DNA of 64,000 bases, taken from positions 1,860,001-1,924,000 of the forward strand of contig NZ_LT629799.1 in assembly GCF_900105785.1 (NCBI RefSeq), read 5' to 3'. This DNA is from Microlunatus sagamiharensis (GTDB lineage: Bacteria; Actinomycetota; Actinomycetes; Propionibacteriales; Propionibacteriaceae). Shown here piece after piece: positions 24,578-32,709 of this stretch (positions are counted from its first letter, which is position 1; the number at the start of each line of letters is the position of its first letter). The notes under the pieces were generated by a model, which was given only the letters and a program-made list of their open reading frames with translations, ran no database searches and was not told the DNA's origin. A program made the position numbers and the translations under genes.

Positions 24578-25919
24578 CCCCGACGCCGGTCCCGCTGCGC
24601 ACGGCCCGTCGGACGGTACGTCCGGCCGGGGGCTGGCCCGCTTCGGGCTGGACCACCGCACCGCGGTGCTGCTCGTCGGCATGAGCGCGGCGCTGCTGGC
24701 CTCCGAGCTGGCCGAGACCGTCGTGGCCACCGCGCTGCCGACCATCGCCGCCGACCTCGGCGACCTGCGGCTGCTCGCCCTGGTCACCACCGCCTACCTC
24801 GTCACCTCCACCGGGGTGCTGCCCGCGTACGGGTGGCTGAGCGACCGCCTCGGGCGGCGGCGGCTGTTCGTCGTCGCGGTCGCGCTGTTCGCGGCGGGCT
24901 CGGTGCTCGGTGCGCTCGCCCAGGGACCGTGGACCCTCGTCGGTGCCCGGCTCGTCCAGGGCTGCGGCGCGGGCGGGCTGCTGGTCCTCGTGCAGGCCGA
25001 GGTGGCCGTGCTCGTGCCCCTGCGGCAGCGGGCGGCGGTGATGAGCGGGGTCGGGGCGGTGTTCGCCGCGGCCGTGATCGCCGGCCCCCCGCTCGGCGGC
25101 TGGCTCGCCGCAGGCCCCGGCTGGCGCTGGGCCTTCTGGCTCAACCTCCCGCTCGCCCTCGCCGCCGTCGTCGCGGCCGCGGTGCTGATGCCGGCCGACC
25201 GGCCGCAGCCGGGCCAGGCGCGGCCGCGGTCGCCGCTCTCCGTCTTCCGCCGCCGCCAGGTCCGCCTCGCCACCACCGGCGGGCTGCTGCTCGGGGCGTC
25301 GTCGTTCGGGATGCTCGTCTACCTGCCCACCTACCTCCAGCTCGTGCTGGGGCTCGGGCCGGCCCGGGCGGGGCTGCTGATGCTGGCGCTGTTCGGCGGG
25401 CTGGGCCTCCTCACCGTCGTCGCGGCGCAGGTCGTACGCCGCGACGGGCCCGTCCGCCTGCTCCTCGTCGTCGGCGCGCTCGCGGTGGCCACGGGCATGG
25501 TCCTGCTCGCCGCGGTCCCGCCGACGCTGCTCAGCGTGGTGCCCGCGCTGGCGCTGCTCGGCGCCGGCATCGGCTGCGTCTGGGAGGTCGTCGTGGTGGT
25601 GGTCCAGGCCGGGGTCGGCGAGGCGGAGGTGGGCTCAGCCACCGGCGCGAACAACCTGCTGCGCGAGATCGGCGTCGTGGCCGGCACCGCCGCCGTCGGC
25701 GCCTGGGTGACGCGGCGCCTGGCCCTCGCCGGCGACGTGGGCGGCGTCCCGCTCGCCTCCTGGGGCCCGGGCCGGCTGGCCGCGGCGGCCCCGGCCGACC
25801 GCAGCGCCGTCGCGGCGGCGTACACCGACGCCTTCGGCCCCGCCTTCTGGGCGCTCGTGCCGGTGGCCCTGCTGGCCGCCGTCGCCTTCTCCCGCCTGCG
25901 TCGCTGGTCGCGCCCGTGA
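24552..25919 (+). CDS. MFS exporter of the DHA2 (multidrug) type
   Basis: 455 residues with about 12-14 hydrophobic helices. ETVVATALPTIAADLGD is the motif of EmrB/DHA2 drug:H+ antiporters, and GWLSDRLGRRRLF is the MFS loop 2-3 signature. GTG 24552 has GGAAGG 5 nt upstream and lies inside the end of the glycosyltransferase gene (26-bp overlap); its stop overlaps the GT2 start by 4 bp. The three genes form one tightly coupled operon, so this protein probably exports a glycosylated product. Confidence 0.83.
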   Translation: MSRPSAIADPDAGPAAHGPSDGTSGRGLARFGLDHRTAVLLVGMSAALLASELAETVVATALPTIAADLGDLRLLALVTTAYLVTSTGVLPAYGWLSDRLGRRRLFVVAVALFAAGSVLGALAQGPWTLVGARLVQGCGAGGLLVLVQAEVAVLVPLRQRAAVMSGVGAVFAAAVIAGPPLGGWLAAGPGWRWAFWLNLPLALAAVVAAAVLMPADRPQPGQARPRSPLSVFRRRQVRLATTGGLLLGASSFGMLVYLPTYLQLVLGLGPARAGLLMLALFGGLGLLTVVAAQVVRRDGPVRLLLVVGALAVATGMVLLAAVPPTLLSVVPALALLGAGIGCVWEVVVVVVQAGVGEAEVGSATGANNLLREIGVVAGTAAVGAWVTRRLALAGDVGGVPLASWGPGRLAAAAPADRSAVAAAYTDAFGPAFWALVPVALLAAVAFSRLRRWSRP

Positions 25920-26761
25920 GCGCCCGGCCCGAGGGTCCGCTGCGGTTCAGCGTCGTGGTGCCCGCGCACGACGAGGCCGCCGACCTCGGCGCCGCGCTCG
26001 ACGCGCTGCTCGCCCAGGACCTCGACGCCTCCTACGAGGTGCTCGTCGTCGACAACGCCAGCACCGACGCCACGGCCGAGGTGGCCCGCTCCCGTGGCGT
26101 ACGGGTCGTCCCCGAACCCCGGCTCGGGGTCTGCCAGGCGCGCCAGACCGGGGTCGAGGCCGCGCGCGGCGAGGTCGTCGCCTCGACCGACGCCGACTCG
26201 GTCGTGCCCCACGACTGGCTGTCGCGCATCGACGCGACCCTGCGCGCCGACCCCCGCCTGGTCGCCGTCGCCGGGCCCTGCCGCTACGCCGACCCGCCGT
26301 GGTGGGCCGCGGTCTTCCCGCCCGCCTTCTTCGTCGTGGTCGACCACCTGCACGCGGGCACCGGCCGGCTCCTCTACCTCACCGCGACCAACGTGGCCTT
26401 CCGACGCGAGGGCTTCCCCGGCTACGACGTGCGCCTCACCCAGGGCGGCGACGAGGTCGACCTGCGCCGCCGGCTGCAGGCCTGGGGCCCGGTCGCGTGG
26501 GACGGCCGGCTGGTCGTGGACACGTCCTCGCGGCGGATGGACTTCGGGCTCGCGCACACGGTGATCGTGTCGTTCGGCTACCACTACGGCCTCAACTACG
26601 CCCTCGGGCGGCTGCTGCGCCGCCGGGTGCTCGGACCCGCGCCGGCGATCCGCGCCGACCAGGCCCGCTCGGCGCGGCGCTGGCGCCGGGGCTGGCGGGT
26701 GGTGGCCGCCGTCACCACCGCCGTCCTCGTCATCCGCGCTGCCCGGCGCCACAACGGGTAA
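25916..26761 (+). CDS. GT2 family glycosyltransferase, membrane-associated
   Basis: 281 residues, GT-A fold: FSVVVPAHDEAADLGAALDA at the start, EVLVVDNASTDATAEVA, the DxD in STDADSVVP, and GGDEVDLRRRLQ as the acceptor-side Asp region. A hydrophobic stretch (AAVFPPAFFVVV) in the middle and a C-terminal helix (VVAAVTTAVLVI) suggest membrane attachment. Start GTG 25916 overlaps the exporter stop. With a UGT-type enzyme and an exporter it forms a small glycoconjugate operon. Confidence 0.82.
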   Translation: MSARPEGPLRFSVVVPAHDEAADLGAALDALLAQDLDASYEVLVVDNASTDATAEVARSRGVRVVPEPRLGVCQARQTGVEAARGEVVASTDADSVVPHDWLSRIDATLRADPRLVAVAGPCRYADPPWWAAVFPPAFFVVVDHLHAGTGRLLYLTATNVAFRREGFPGYDVRLTQGGDEVDLRRRLQAWGPVAWDGRLVVDTSSRRMDFGLAHTVIVSFGYHYGLNYALGRLLRRRVLGPAPAIRADQARSARRWRRGWRVVAAVTTAVLVIRAARRHNG

Positions 26762-26808
26762 AACCTATCCGCCAGGCGCGTCGCGTCCGGCGAGACGGAG
26801 GAGACGAC

Positions 26809-26865
26809 GTGCACGTCAGCAGCCATCAGGGACGACCGACGACGACCGGGCGGGGGCAGCGATGA
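26809..26865 (+). CDS. 18-codon upstream peptide coupled to the SDR gene
   Basis: GTG 26809 follows GGAGGAG at 6-nt spacing and opens VHVSSHQGRPTTTGRGQR; its TGA overlaps the SDR start as ATGA. The SDR gene itself has no strong Shine-Dalgarno, so ribosomes finishing this peptide may initiate it. I recognise no known leader family. It could be only a translational coupler. Confidence 0.4.
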   Translation: MHVSSHQGRPTTTGRGQR

Positions 26866-27836
26866 CCGGGGCACCGTCCGCGGGGGCGCCGCTGGCGCTC
26901 GTGGTCGGGGGTTCGCGCGGGCTGGGGTTCGCGGCGGCGCGACAGCTCGCCGACCGGGGCCACCGCCTGGTGCTCGTCTCGCGCAACGCGGAGGACCTCG
27001 AGCGGGCAGCGCACACGCTGCGCGGCGAGGGCGCCGAGGTCGAGGTGGTGGCGTGCGACGTGCGCGACGCCGACGGCATCGACGCGCTCGTGGAGGACGT
27101 CGAGACGCGCGTGGGCCCGGTCGAGGTCCTGCTGCACGTCGCGGGCGTGATCCAGGTCGGTCCCCTCGCCTCGCTCAGCCGCGACGACTTCCGCGAGGCG
27201 ATCGACATCATGCTGTGGGGGCCGATCAACACCGCACTGGCCCTCGTCCCGCGGATGACCACCCGTGGCCACGGCAAGATCGGCGTCATCACCTCGGTGG
27301 GCGGCATCGTGGCGGCCCCGCACCTGCTGCCGTACAGCACGGCGAAGTTCGGCGCGACGGGCTTCGCCCGCGGGCTGCGCTCCGAGCTGGCCGGCACCGG
27401 CGTCACCGTCACGACGGTCGAGCCGGGCCTGATGCGCACCGGGTCGCACCTCAACGCGCAGTTCGTCGGCGACCAGCCGCGCGAGTTCGCGTGGTTCTCG
27501 GCGCTGGACAACATCCCGCTGGTCTCCATGGACGCCGACCGCGCCGCGGGCCAGATCGTCGACGCGGTGCTCGACGGCCGTGCGGTCGTGCAGCCCACGC
27601 CGATGGCCAAGCTGGCCGGCCGGGTGGACGCCCTGGCCCCGCGCGCGACCTCCCTGCTGCTCGCCACCATGACGCGCCTGCTGCCGGGCGCGCCGGAGGG
27701 CCAGGAGCACGAGCGCATCCCCGGCCACGTCGCCCAGGCGCGCATGCAGCCGAAGGCCCGCTCGCGGATGGACCGGATCACGACCCTGGGCCGTCGGGCC
27801 GCCGGCCGGCTCAACCAGAGCTTCCGCACGGACTGA
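26862..27836 (+). CDS. Short-chain dehydrogenase/reductase
   Basis: 324 residues. VVGGSRGLGFAAA is the glycine-rich NAD(P)-binding turn, VACDVRD follows strand 3, HVAGV corresponds to NNAG, and Tyr158 with the lysine four residues on (YSTAK) forms the catalytic pair after VITSVGG. Residues 235-324 extend beyond the usual 250-residue SDR core with a basic helical tail seen in some actinobacterial SDRs of unknown substrate. Confidence 0.85.
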   Translation: MTGAPSAGAPLALVVGGSRGLGFAAARQLADRGHRLVLVSRNAEDLERAAHTLRGEGAEVEVVACDVRDADGIDALVEDVETRVGPVEVLLHVAGVIQVGPLASLSRDDFREAIDIMLWGPINTALALVPRMTTRGHGKIGVITSVGGIVAAPHLLPYSTAKFGATGFARGLRSELAGTGVTVTTVEPGLMRTGSHLNAQFVGDQPREFAWFSALDNIPLVSMDADRAAGQIVDAVLDGRAVVQPTPMAKLAGRVDALAPRATSLLLATMTRLLPGAPEGQEHERIPGHVAQARMQPKARSRMDRITTLGRRAAGRLNQSFRTD

Positions 27837-27916
27837 GCCCGCCCGGCCCCCTGATCTCCTAGGCTTCCGCCCACCCGCCGGGCGCCGGACGTGCGTGGGC
27901 GGGAGGAGGCGCGAGC

Positions 27917-29404
27917 ATGGCGGGACAGGCCGACGGCACGGTGACGGTCGTGTCACGGATCGACGCGGCGGGCCGCGTCGAGCTGGACGTCGACGGGTCC
28001 CGCAGCGCGCGGGACCTCGCCACCGTCGAGGACGCGCGCTCCTTCGTCGGCCAGCACGCCGTCGACCTGGCCGCCCGGCTCGGTCGCGACGTGGTGCTCG
28101 ACACCGCCGACCCGGAGGGCGCGTGGCTGTTCCTCGCCCGCCCGGACGGGTCGATGGTCGAGACTGCGGCCCCGACCAGGCCGCCGGCGGCGCCCGCGCC
28201 GGTCGCCGAGGGGCAGGCCGCCCCGGTCCAGGCCGCTCCCGAGCAGCCCGTCGCCGCCGCGGACGTGCCGCCCCAGCCCGACCCACAGCCGCAGCCGGAG
28301 CCGGACGGATCGTCCGGCGCGGACGGTCGGGGCGGTCAGGGTGCGCCGGCCGCTGCGTACGACGGCGCGCCCCACCGGCCCTGGTCGGCGCAGCCCTGGA
28401 CCCCGCCGGCCCCCGGTCCCGGGATAGCCCCGACGATGGCGCAGCCCGGCGAGCCCCGACCCCGCCGCGCGCTGCCCACGCTCGACGACCTGCTCGGCGG
28501 CCGCCCGGAGCCCGCGCCGGGTCCGGCGCAGACGGGCTGGCAGGCCTTCGTGCGGCGGGCGACCTTCGGCCTGGTCAAGCCGGGTCCGGGCCCCAAGGAG
28601 CTGCGGCACCGCGAGGCGGTCGCCACCATCCAGCGCTCGCTGCCCGGCCCCCGGACCATCGTCGTGGTCAACCCCAAGGGCGGCGCGTCGAAGACGACGG
28701 CCACGATGATGCTCGCGGCCACGTTCGCCACGCTGCGCGGCGGCTATACCCTCGCCTGGGACAACAACGAGACCCGCGGGACGCTCGGCTGGCGCGCCGT
28801 CCCGGCCCGCCACACCAGCACCGCCGTCGACCTCCTGGCCGACCTCGAGCGCTTCCAGCAGGTGCGCGGCGCCCGGGTCGGTGACCTGGACGGCTACGTC
28901 CGCTCGCAGGGGGCGGCGCAGTTCGACGTGCTCGCCTCCGACGAGGACCCGGCGGCCTCGGCCTCCATCGACGCGGACGCCTTCTCGCGCCTGCACGCGA
29001 CCCTCAGCCGCTTCTACCGGATCCTCGTGGTCGACACCGGCAACAACATGCGCGCCAGCAACTGGGAGGCCGCGGTCGCCGCCGCCGACCAGCTGGTCAT
29101 CGTGTCGACGATCCGCGAGGACACCGCGGCCAGCGCGGCCTGGCTGGTCGACGGGCTGCGCGCCAAGGGCCACGGCGACAAGGTCGAGCACGCGGTCACC
29201 GTCCTGTCGGCCCCGGCCTCCTCGATCGACCCCGCGCTGTCGCGCCGGCTGCACGACCACTTCGCCCAGCTCACGCGCGCGGTGGTCGACGTGCCCCACG
29301 AGCCGTCGCTGGTGGCGGGCGGGCCCATCGACTTCGCGGCGCTGTCCCAGGCCTCGCGGGACGCCTGGACCCTGGCGACCGCGAAGGTGGCCGAGGGCCT
29401 CTAG
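27917..29404 (+). CDS. MinD/ParA-like ATPase with proline-rich N-terminus (EspI-like)
   Basis: 495 residues. Residues 1-75 form a small beta-rich unit, 85-190 are Pro/Ala/Gln-rich, and the C-terminal 260 residues are a deviant-Walker ATPase: VVNPKGGASKTTATM (Ser replaces the usual Gly before the lysine), DNNETRGTLGW, VVDTGNNMRASNW as Walker B. This layout is that of EspI/MinD-like proteins common in actinobacteria, some near type VII secretion genes. No such genes are close by. GGAGGAG precedes ATG 27917; TAGGCT at 27858-27863 may be the -10. Confidence 0.75.
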   Translation: MAGQADGTVTVVSRIDAAGRVELDVDGSRSARDLATVEDARSFVGQHAVDLAARLGRDVVLDTADPEGAWLFLARPDGSMVETAAPTRPPAAPAPVAEGQAAPVQAAPEQPVAAADVPPQPDPQPQPEPDGSSGADGRGGQGAPAAAYDGAPHRPWSAQPWTPPAPGPGIAPTMAQPGEPRPRRALPTLDDLLGGRPEPAPGPAQTGWQAFVRRATFGLVKPGPGPKELRHREAVATIQRSLPGPRTIVVVNPKGGASKTTATMMLAATFATLRGGYTLAWDNNETRGTLGWRAVPARHTSTAVDLLADLERFQQVRGARVGDLDGYVRSQGAAQFDVLASDEDPAASASIDADAFSRLHATLSRFYRILVVDTGNNMRASNWEAAVAAADQLVIVSTIREDTAASAAWLVDGLRAKGHGDKVEHAVTVLSAPASSIDPALSRRLHDHFAQLTRAVVDVPHEPSLVAGGPIDFAALSQASRDAWTLATAKVAEGL

Positions 29405-29437
29405 CCGCTGGTCGTCCGGGGTCGCCCGGCAGCCGTA

Positions 29438-29466
29438 CCAAACCCGGAGGGCCTCCGCCGCGAACC
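29438..29466 (+). promoter_or_regulatory. Candidate SigK promoter of the Moco oxidoreductase
   Basis: CCAAAC (29438-29443) and GCGAACC (29460-29466) with a 16-bp spacer resemble the mycobacterial SigK pattern CCATCC-N16-CCGAATC as I remember it. The GTG of the downstream gene starts 7 nt after the -10, so the message would be leaderless. The spacer equals that of the promoter at 31255. Confidence 0.45.
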
Positions 29467-29472
29467 CTCCCC

Positions 29473-31104
29473 GTGACCGCCGCCCCCACCCTCGCTCCCA
29501 CCGGCGACGCCGGACCCGCACCCGAGGGTGCGACCCGTCGTCCAGGCCGCGTGGCGCGGGCCGCCTCCGGCGTCGCGGCCGCCGCCCTGGCGCTCGGCGT
29601 CGGGCACCTGGTCGCCTCCTTCGGCAACCCCGCGGCGTCGCCGCTCGTCGCCGTCGGCTCCGCCCTCGTGGACGCCGCGCCGACGCCCGCCAAGACGTTC
29701 GCCGTCCGCGTGCTGGGCACGTACGACAAGCCCGTCCTGATCGGCGCCGTCGGCGTGGTCCTGGTCGTGGTGGCCGCGGTGCTCGGCCTGGTGGCCACGC
29801 GCCACCGCGCCGTCGCCCTCGCGGGCACGGCACTCCTCGGCGTGGTCGGTGCCGCCTGCGCGGTCTACCGCGGCGGTGCCGCCGACGCCCTGCCGTCGGT
29901 GGTCGCCGGCGTGGCCGGCGTCGCCGGGCTGCTCTGGATCACCTCCCGCGACCGGGGCGCTGCCGCACCGCGGCCCGCCGACCTGGCCGTCGTGCCCGTC
30001 CCCGGCCGGACCCCCGCCGGGGCCGCGACGACCCCCACCCCCTCGCGACGCGGCTTCCTCGTCGCCGTCGGCGTGGTGGCCGCCGGGGCCGCCGTGAGCG
30101 CGGCCGCCGGGACCGTCGTCGGCCGCGTCCGCGACGCCTCGAGCGCCGCCCGCCGCGCGCTCGGCCTGCCCGCCCCCGCCTCGCCCGCGCCGCCGCTCCC
30201 CGAGGGGGTCCAGCTGCCCGGGATGACGCCGTTCACCACGCCGGTCGACGACTTCTACCGCGTCGACATCAGCCTCGTCACCCCGCACGTGGACGCGAGC
30301 AGCTGGACCCTGACCGTCGACGGGATGGTCGACACCCCGCTGACCCTGACCTACGACGACCTGCTCGCCATGCCCATGATCGAGCGGGACATCACCCTGA
30401 CCTGCGTCTCCAACGAGGTCGGCGGGCCGTACGTGAGCAGCGGCCGCTGGCTCGGGGTGCCGTTCGCGGAGATCCTGAAGCGGGTCGGCGTGCAGCCGGG
30501 CGTCGACCAGGTGTTCTCCTACTCGCTCGACTCGGGCTACACCGCCTCGACGCCCTACCAGGCGGTGACCGACGGCCGCGACGCGATGATCGCCGTCGGC
30601 CTCGACGGCAAGCCGCTGGCCGACGACCGCGGCTACCCGGCCCGGATGCTCGTGCCCGGCCTGTTCGGCTTCGTGGCCAACACCAAGTGGCTCGAGCGGA
30701 TCGAGCTGACGACGTACGCGAAGCGCACCGCCTACTGGACCGAGCGGGGGTGGGCGACGGACGGCCCGATCCTCACCCAGAGCCGGATCGACGTGCCGAA
30801 GTCGCTCGGCACGCTGCCCTCGGACAAGCCGGTGCTCGCCGGGGTCGCCTGGGCGCAGCACCGCGGGATCGACAAGGTCGAGGTGCAGATCGACGACGGG
30901 GAGTGGCAGGAGGCGTCACTGGCCACCGACGGTGGGATCGACCTGTGGCGGCAGTGGTCCTTCCGCTTCGAGGGTCCCGCCGGCCTGCACAGCGCCCGCG
31001 TCCGGGCGACCGACGCGACCGGGCAGACGCAGCCCGAGGCGCGCACGAAGGTCTTCCCCGACGGTGCCCGCGGGTGGCACCAGATCCAGTTCACCAGCGA
31101 GTGA
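29473..31104 (+). CDS. Membrane-anchored molybdopterin oxidoreductase (sulfite oxidase/YedY-like)
   Basis: 543 residues. About five hydrophobic helices fill residues 28-210, including one after a twin-arginine-like SRRGFLVAVG; the extracytoplasmic catalytic domain follows (about 255-450) with the Moco ligand Cys311 in LTCVSNEVGG, then a Mo-co dimerisation domain (455-540). Family members reduce or oxidise small sulfur/oxygen compounds or repair methionine sulfoxide in exported proteins. Next to a fasciclin lipoprotein and sigK-rskA it belongs to a known type of SigK-linked cluster. GTG 29473 fits the leaderless start. Confidence 0.85.
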   Translation: MTAAPTLAPTGDAGPAPEGATRRPGRVARAASGVAAAALALGVGHLVASFGNPAASPLVAVGSALVDAAPTPAKTFAVRVLGTYDKPVLIGAVGVVLVVVAAVLGLVATRHRAVALAGTALLGVVGAACAVYRGGAADALPSVVAGVAGVAGLLWITSRDRGAAAPRPADLAVVPVPGRTPAGAATTPTPSRRGFLVAVGVVAAGAAVSAAAGTVVGRVRDASSAARRALGLPAPASPAPPLPEGVQLPGMTPFTTPVDDFYRVDISLVTPHVDASSWTLTVDGMVDTPLTLTYDDLLAMPMIERDITLTCVSNEVGGPYVSSGRWLGVPFAEILKRVGVQPGVDQVFSYSLDSGYTASTPYQAVTDGRDAMIAVGLDGKPLADDRGYPARMLVPGLFGFVANTKWLERIELTTYAKRTAYWTERGWATDGPILTQSRIDVPKSLGTLPSDKPVLAGVAWAQHRGIDKVEVQIDDGEWQEASLATDGGIDLWRQWSFRFEGPAGLHSARVRATDATGQTQPEARTKVFPDGARGWHQIQFTSE

Positions 31105-31130
31105 CCCTCGACCGCACGCTGCGGTCCGAC

Positions 31131-31166
31131 GAACCTGATCATGACCGGACGGTCATGATCAGGTTC
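31131..31166. terminator. 16-bp perfect inverted repeat (terminator or operator)
   Basis: GAACCTGATCATGACC and its exact complement are separated by GGAC. It lies 27 bp after the oxidoreductase stop. The stem is ideal for termination, with TTGG after it, but the inner TGATCATGACC recurs in part in the next inverted repeat, so a protein-binding role is also possible. Confidence 0.6.
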
Positions 31167-31211
31167 TTGGCGCGTCGTCAGGCCACGATCGCCGTGGCAC
31201 GCGTCACCCCT

Positions 31212-31256
31212 GGTCACGGCCTTTTGATCTTTCTCGCACGAGATCAGACCGTGACC
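31212..31256. repeat. Nested inverted repeat touching the fasciclin promoter
   Basis: Outer arms GGTCACGG (31212-31219) and CCGTGACC (31249-31256); inner arms TGATCT (31225-31230) and AGATCA (31241-31246). The right outer arm overlaps the first bases of the candidate -35 of the SigK-type promoter at 31255. It may be an operator for an additional regulator. Confidence 0.5.
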
Positions 31257-31283
31257 AATCCCTTTCGCCCACCGCAGCGAATC
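31255..31283 (+). promoter_or_regulatory. Candidate SigK promoter of the fasciclin gene
   Basis: CCAATC (31255-31260), 16 bp, GCGAATC (31277-31283) is a close match to CCATCC-N16-CCGAATC. RNA would begin near 31290 and include the AGGAG ahead of ATG 31356. In M. tuberculosis SigK drives the fasciclin genes mpt70 and mpt83. Confidence 0.55.
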
Positions 31284-31355
31284 AGTGGTGTCCAGCGCGC
31301 AGGGCCCCGACCGGGGCCGGCGCAGAACGAACCCCCATCGAGGAGCTTCCAGACC

Positions 31356-32024
31356 ATGTTCAAGACCAGCGCCAGCAAGATCGCCGCCCTCGCCGCCGTC
31401 GTGGCCCTCCCGCTGAGCCTCGCGGCCTGCGGCGACACCGCGACCGACGGCGCCGCGGCCCCCGCGTCCAGCGCCGCCGCGCCCTCCAGCGCCGCCTCCA
31501 GCCCGGCCATGAGCCCGAGCGCCTCGGCCTCGTCCTCGGCCAGCGACGCCAGCGCCCCCTTCGGCTCCGGCTGCTCGGCCGTCCCGACCTCCGGCAAGGG
31601 CTCCTTCGACGGCATGTCGCAGGACCCGGTCGCCACCGCCGCGAGCAACAACCCGGCGCTGTCCACCCTCGTCAGCGCGGTCAAGGCCGCCGGCCTGGTC
31701 GACACGCTGAACAACGCCGAGGACATCACCGTCTTCGCGCCGACGAACGACGCCTTCAAGAAGATCCCGGCGGCCGACCTCAAGAAGGTCCTCAACGACA
31801 AGAAGACGCTCACCGCGATCCTCACCGGTCACGTGACGTCGCCGAAGCTCGCCCCGACCGACCTCGCCGGGGACCACACCTCGCTGGCGAAGACGACCAT
31901 CAAGGTCACCGGCAGCGGCGAGGACTTCACGGTCGACGGCTCGGCCAAGGTCGTCTGCGGCAACGTGCAGACCGCCAACGCCACGGTCTACATCATCGAC
32001 AGCGTCCTGCTGCCGAAGTCCTGA
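31356..32024 (+). CDS. Fasciclin-domain lipoprotein (MPT83-like)
   Basis: 222 residues. A lipoprotein signal ends in LSLAAC with acylated Cys25, then an Ala/Ser/Pro-rich spacer (30-70) and one fasciclin domain from about 80, with DPVATAASNNPALSTLVSAV, DITVFAPTNDAFKKIP and VYIIDSVLLP. It should sit on the outer face of the membrane as an adhesion-type or stress-exposed protein. AGGAG lies 10 nt before ATG 31356. Its place before sigK-rskA and behind a SigK-like promoter suggests it is a main SigK target. Confidence 0.88.
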   Translation: MFKTSASKIAALAAVVALPLSLAACGDTATDGAAAPASSAAAPSSAASSPAMSPSASASSSASDASAPFGSGCSAVPTSGKGSFDGMSQDPVATAASNNPALSTLVSAVKAAGLVDTLNNAEDITVFAPTNDAFKKIPAADLKKVLNDKKTLTAILTGHVTSPKLAPTDLAGDHTSLAKTTIKVTGSGEDFTVDGSAKVVCGNVQTANATVYIIDSVLLPKS

Positions 32025-32052
32025 CCACCGGATCCACGAAGAACCGACGCGG

Positions 32053-32709
32053 ATGACGCTGCGCGTGGTCACCGACGGGCCGGGGGACGACCCCCGGCCC
32101 GTCGGGCGGGCAGCATCACCGCGGCTCCCGGCCGACCCCGAGACGGCGGCCGAGCTCGTCGCGCTGATGACGAGGGTCGCCGAGGGTGACCAGGACGCCT
32201 TCTCGGCCCTGTACGAACGCACCGTCCGCCGGGTCCACGGGGTGGTGTGGCGGGTGCTCCGGTCGGCCGACCACGCCGCCGAGGTGACCCAGGAGGTCTA
32301 CGTCGAGGTCTGGCGCCAGGCCGCCCGGTACGACGCCTCCCGGGGCTCGGTGAGCGCGTGGATGACCACGATGGCCCACCGCCGGGCGGTCGACCGCGTC
32401 CGGTCCGTCACCAGCGAGACCGCCCGCATCGAGCACTACTCCGTGCGCGAGGTGGGCCGCGACGTCGACCACGTCTGGGAGGACGTCGAGCAGCGGGTCG
32501 AGGCCGACCGCGTCCGGCAGGGCCTCCGCTCGCTGAGCGCGCTGCAGCGCGAGGTGCTCACGCTCGCCTACTTCGGGGGCTACACGCAGAACCAGATCGC
32601 CGCCCTGCTGCAGGTGCCGCTCGGCACGGTGAAGACACGGGTGCGCGACGCGCTGATCAAGCTGAAGGCAGCGCTCGACGAGGAACCAGAGGGGAAGGAG
32701 AGCCGATGA
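32053..32709 (+). CDS. sigK: ECF sigma factor SigK
   Basis: 218 residues with sigma region 2 (VAEGDQDAFSALYERTVRRV, then AEVTQEVYVEVWRQA) and region 4 (LSALQREVLTLAYFGGYTQN, QIAALLQVPLGTVKTRV). The sequence and the downstream rskA-like anti-sigma gene identify the SigK group. It directs transcription of envelope genes when released from its membrane anti-sigma factor. The TGA overlaps the rskA start as ATGA. It lies 28 bp after the fasciclin gene, so readthrough from that promoter could give positive feedback. Confidence 0.88.
   Translation: MTLRVVTDGPGDDPRPVGRAASPRLPADPETAAELVALMTRVAEGDQDAFSALYERTVRRVHGVVWRVLRSADHAAEVTQEVYVEVWRQAARYDASRGSVSAWMTTMAHRRAVDRVRSVTSETARIEHYSVREVGRDVDHVWEDVEQRVEADRVRQGLRSLSALQREVLTLAYFGGYTQNQIAALLQVPLGTVKTRVRDALIKLKAALDEEPEGKESR

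Noticed and set aside
26809-26865. Cysteine-type attenuation leader peptide as found before sulfur genes in actinobacteria
   Set aside because: The peptide has no cysteine and the neighbour is an SDR, not a sulfur-metabolism gene.
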